Shown here one piece after another: positions 5,989 to 7,031 of a stretch of DNA of 7,031 nt. The number at the start of each line of letters is the position of its first letter. The stretch's first letter is position 1. The stretch covers positions 1 through 7,031 of the forward strand of contig JACVCQ010000128.1 of the NCBI GenBank assembly GCA_016741945.1, written 5' to 3'. The notes below the pieces were generated by a model, which did no database searches, was not told the DNA's origin, and was given only the letters and a program-made list of their open reading frames with translations. Made by a program: the position numbers and the translations under genes. The DNA is from Chitinophagaceae bacterium. Its GTDB lineage: Bacteria; Bacteroidota; Bacteroidia; Chitinophagales; Chitinophagaceae.

Positions 5989-5996
5989 TAACTTCG
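5989..5996 (+). promoter_or_regulatory. candidate -7 promoter box for the DUF4836 gene
   Basis: TAACTTCG matches TAnnTTTG at seven of eight positions and ends 26 nt before the ATG at 6023. No clear -33 TTG is present. No intrinsic terminator is seen between the GH3 fusion stop (5954) and this box, so read-through from the upstream gene is also possible. Confidence 0.4.
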
Positions 5997-6020
5997 TATA
6001 CTATCATCATTAAAGTATAC
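5996..6020. promoter_or_regulatory. 7-bp inverted repeat in the leader of the DUF4836 gene
   Basis: GTATACT (5996-6002) and AGTATAC (6014-6020) are perfect reverse complements around an 11-nt spacer, between the -7 box and the start codon. Because GTATAC is itself palindromic, the same core also counts as a direct repeat. It could be an operator for a dimeric regulator or a leader hairpin ending two bases before the ATG. No regulator is identified. Confidence 0.4.
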
Positions 6021-6022
6021 AT

Positions 6023-7031
6023 ATGAAGTCTGCTCTGCAATCTGTTTTAGCCGTAATTGTTATTGCGGTGGTATTTACATCCTGTTCAGGTGGCGGCCCA
6101 AAAGAGGCCCGCTTTATTCCTAAATCATCTAGTGCTGTGATCATTTTAGATCCGGGTGCAATGCAGGATAAACTCACTAAAGGAGGCATCAGTATCGATA
6201 CACTACTCAGTCGCGTGTTTAAAAACGATTCTATTGATGCAAAGGATAAAGAAAAACTCAATGAGTTCAGAACCAATGCCGGTATGAACTGGCAAAGTCA
6301 GTTCTTTTTCTTCCTATCACAAAAAGGCAATCCTGCTACACCTGAAGGCGGTACAACGGTGATGAACCTGATGGGAGGATTGACAGATGCAGCCAAATTT
6401 GAAGCATGGCTGAAAAAACAAGATGAGATCGGGAATAAGACGATTGTGAAAGAAAAAGAGTATGCTTATTTGATAGCTGAAGACAATACCATCATTTCAT
6501 GGAGCGATAAAAATGTTATTGTAACCATTTATAATTTTACCCAGCAACCTTCTTATGATACGGTAACCATGCAGTTCAAGATTCCTGAAAAGAAGAACGT
6601 AGAAGCAGACATGAAAGAGCAGGTAAAGACTTACTATACACAGGCGAAAGATGCTTCGATGGCCAGTGTGAAAGAATTTACCGGCATGTTTAAAGAAAAA
6701 GCAGATGGTTATGCATTCACATCTTCCAACAGTTCATTGTCTGCTATCAGCATGTTACCTGTTTCTTTACCAAAAGTTGAAGAGTTACTTAAAGATAATT
6801 ATTCTGCTTCAACACTGAGTTTTGAGGACGGTAGAATTGTTGCTAAATCTAATACTTTCACCAACCCATTGGTAAGTAATATCCTAAAAGAATATGCAGG
6901 ACCAACAGTGAATTTATCGATGATTGACAGATATCCATCTGATAAGATCAATGGTATTGTATTGGCCTCTTTCAATCCCGAGATTTTTGGGGGCTTCTTG
7001 AAACCATTGGAAGTAGAAGGCTTGGTAAATG
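6023..7031 (+). CDS. DUF4836-family lipoprotein, 3' end beyond the window
   Basis: 336 complete codons with no stop; the gene continues past the window edge, and DUF4836 proteins are usually longer (around 500 residues). Residues 1-21 are a lipoprotein signal peptide with lipobox FTSC and lipidated Cys21. The following SGGGPKEAR has no acidic cluster of the kind that sends Bacteroidota lipoproteins to the cell surface, so a periplasm-facing location is likely. The family is recognised from IPKSSSAVIILDPGAMQDKL (32-51) and the GMNWQSQFFFFLSQ strand, followed by MNLMGGLTDAAKFEAWLKK and the ISMLPVSLPKVEELL region. The fold appears to be repeated alpha/beta modules. Function unknown. The ATG at 6023 is fixed by the signal peptide. 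It follows the GH3 fusion gene by 68 nt in the same direction, so joint action at the envelope is possible but unproven. Confidence 0.85.
   Translation, partial: MKSALQSVLAVIVIAVVFTSCSGGGPKEARFIPKSSSAVIILDPGAMQDKLTKGGISIDTLLSRVFKNDSIDAKDKEKLNEFRTNAGMNWQSQFFFFLSQKGNPATPEGGTTVMNLMGGLTDAAKFEAWLKKQDEIGNKTIVKEKEYAYLIAEDNTIISWSDKNVIVTIYNFTQQPSYDTVTMQFKIPEKKNVEADMKEQVKTYYTQAKDASMASVKEFTGMFKEKADGYAFTSSNSSLSAISMLPVSLPKVEELLKDNYSASTLSFEDGRIVAKSNTFTNPLVSNILKEYAGPTVNLSMIDRYPSDKINGIVLASFNPEIFGGFLKPLEVEGLVN

Noticed and set aside
6010..6276. 88-codon minus-strand frame
   Set aside because: It is antisense to the DUF4836 lipoprotein gene, whose signal peptide and family motifs are clear in the plus frame.
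1..7031. CRISPR array, tRNA/rRNA genes, transposase or integrase, attachment sites
   Set aside because: No regularly spaced repeats, no tRNA-like cloverleaf sequence noticed, and no mobile-element protein in any supported frame.

Overview
The window looks like a chromosomal segment from a Bacteroidota bacterium, most likely of the Chitinophagaceae type. The signs are an AT-leaning base composition, starts without Shine-Dalgarno sequences, TAnnTTTG-like -7 promoter boxes close to the start codons, and families typical of this phylum (DUF5606, DUF4836, a secreted GH3/serine-hydrolase fusion, exported DinB and ankyrin proteins). The genus is not resolved from this sequence.

Layout. Positions 1-50 hold a short tandem GTG-rich repeat. 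Positions 51-676 (minus strand) are a toxin-first HicA/HicB toxin-antitoxin pair. A perfect 7-bp inverted repeat lies over the hicA start codon, and a -7-like box with a second, weaker palindrome lies just upstream. Positions 750-2227 (minus strand) are a tight three-gene run: an exported ankyrin-repeat protein, a VOC (glyoxalase-fold) protein and an exported DinB-fold protein, with 24-26 nt gaps. Positions 2228-2508 form the divergent intergenic region. Positions 2509-2919 (plus strand) encode a DUF5606 protein, followed by a strong intrinsic terminator. Positions 3054-5954 (plus strand) encode a 966-residue exported protein that joins a NagZ-like GH3 glycosidase to a YfeW/AmiE-like serine hydrolase of the beta-lactamase fold. 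From 6023 to the window end runs a DUF4836 lipoprotein, truncated by the window edge.

How the genes relate. HicA (predicted mRNA interferase) and HicB (antitoxin with a DNA-binding HTH) form one self-regulated module. The ankyrin-VOC-DinB run is probably one transcript; its function is unknown. The GH3/serine-hydrolase fusion carries in one polypeptide two activities that Bacillus subtilis splits between NagZ and AmiE, so extracytoplasmic muropeptide breakdown is the best guess. DUF5606 and DUF4836 have no assigned function.

Most of the window is ordinary accessory and housekeeping sequence. I did not find a clearly new system. The most notable items are the two-enzyme cell-wall fusion and the inverted repeats in front of hicA and the DUF4836 gene.
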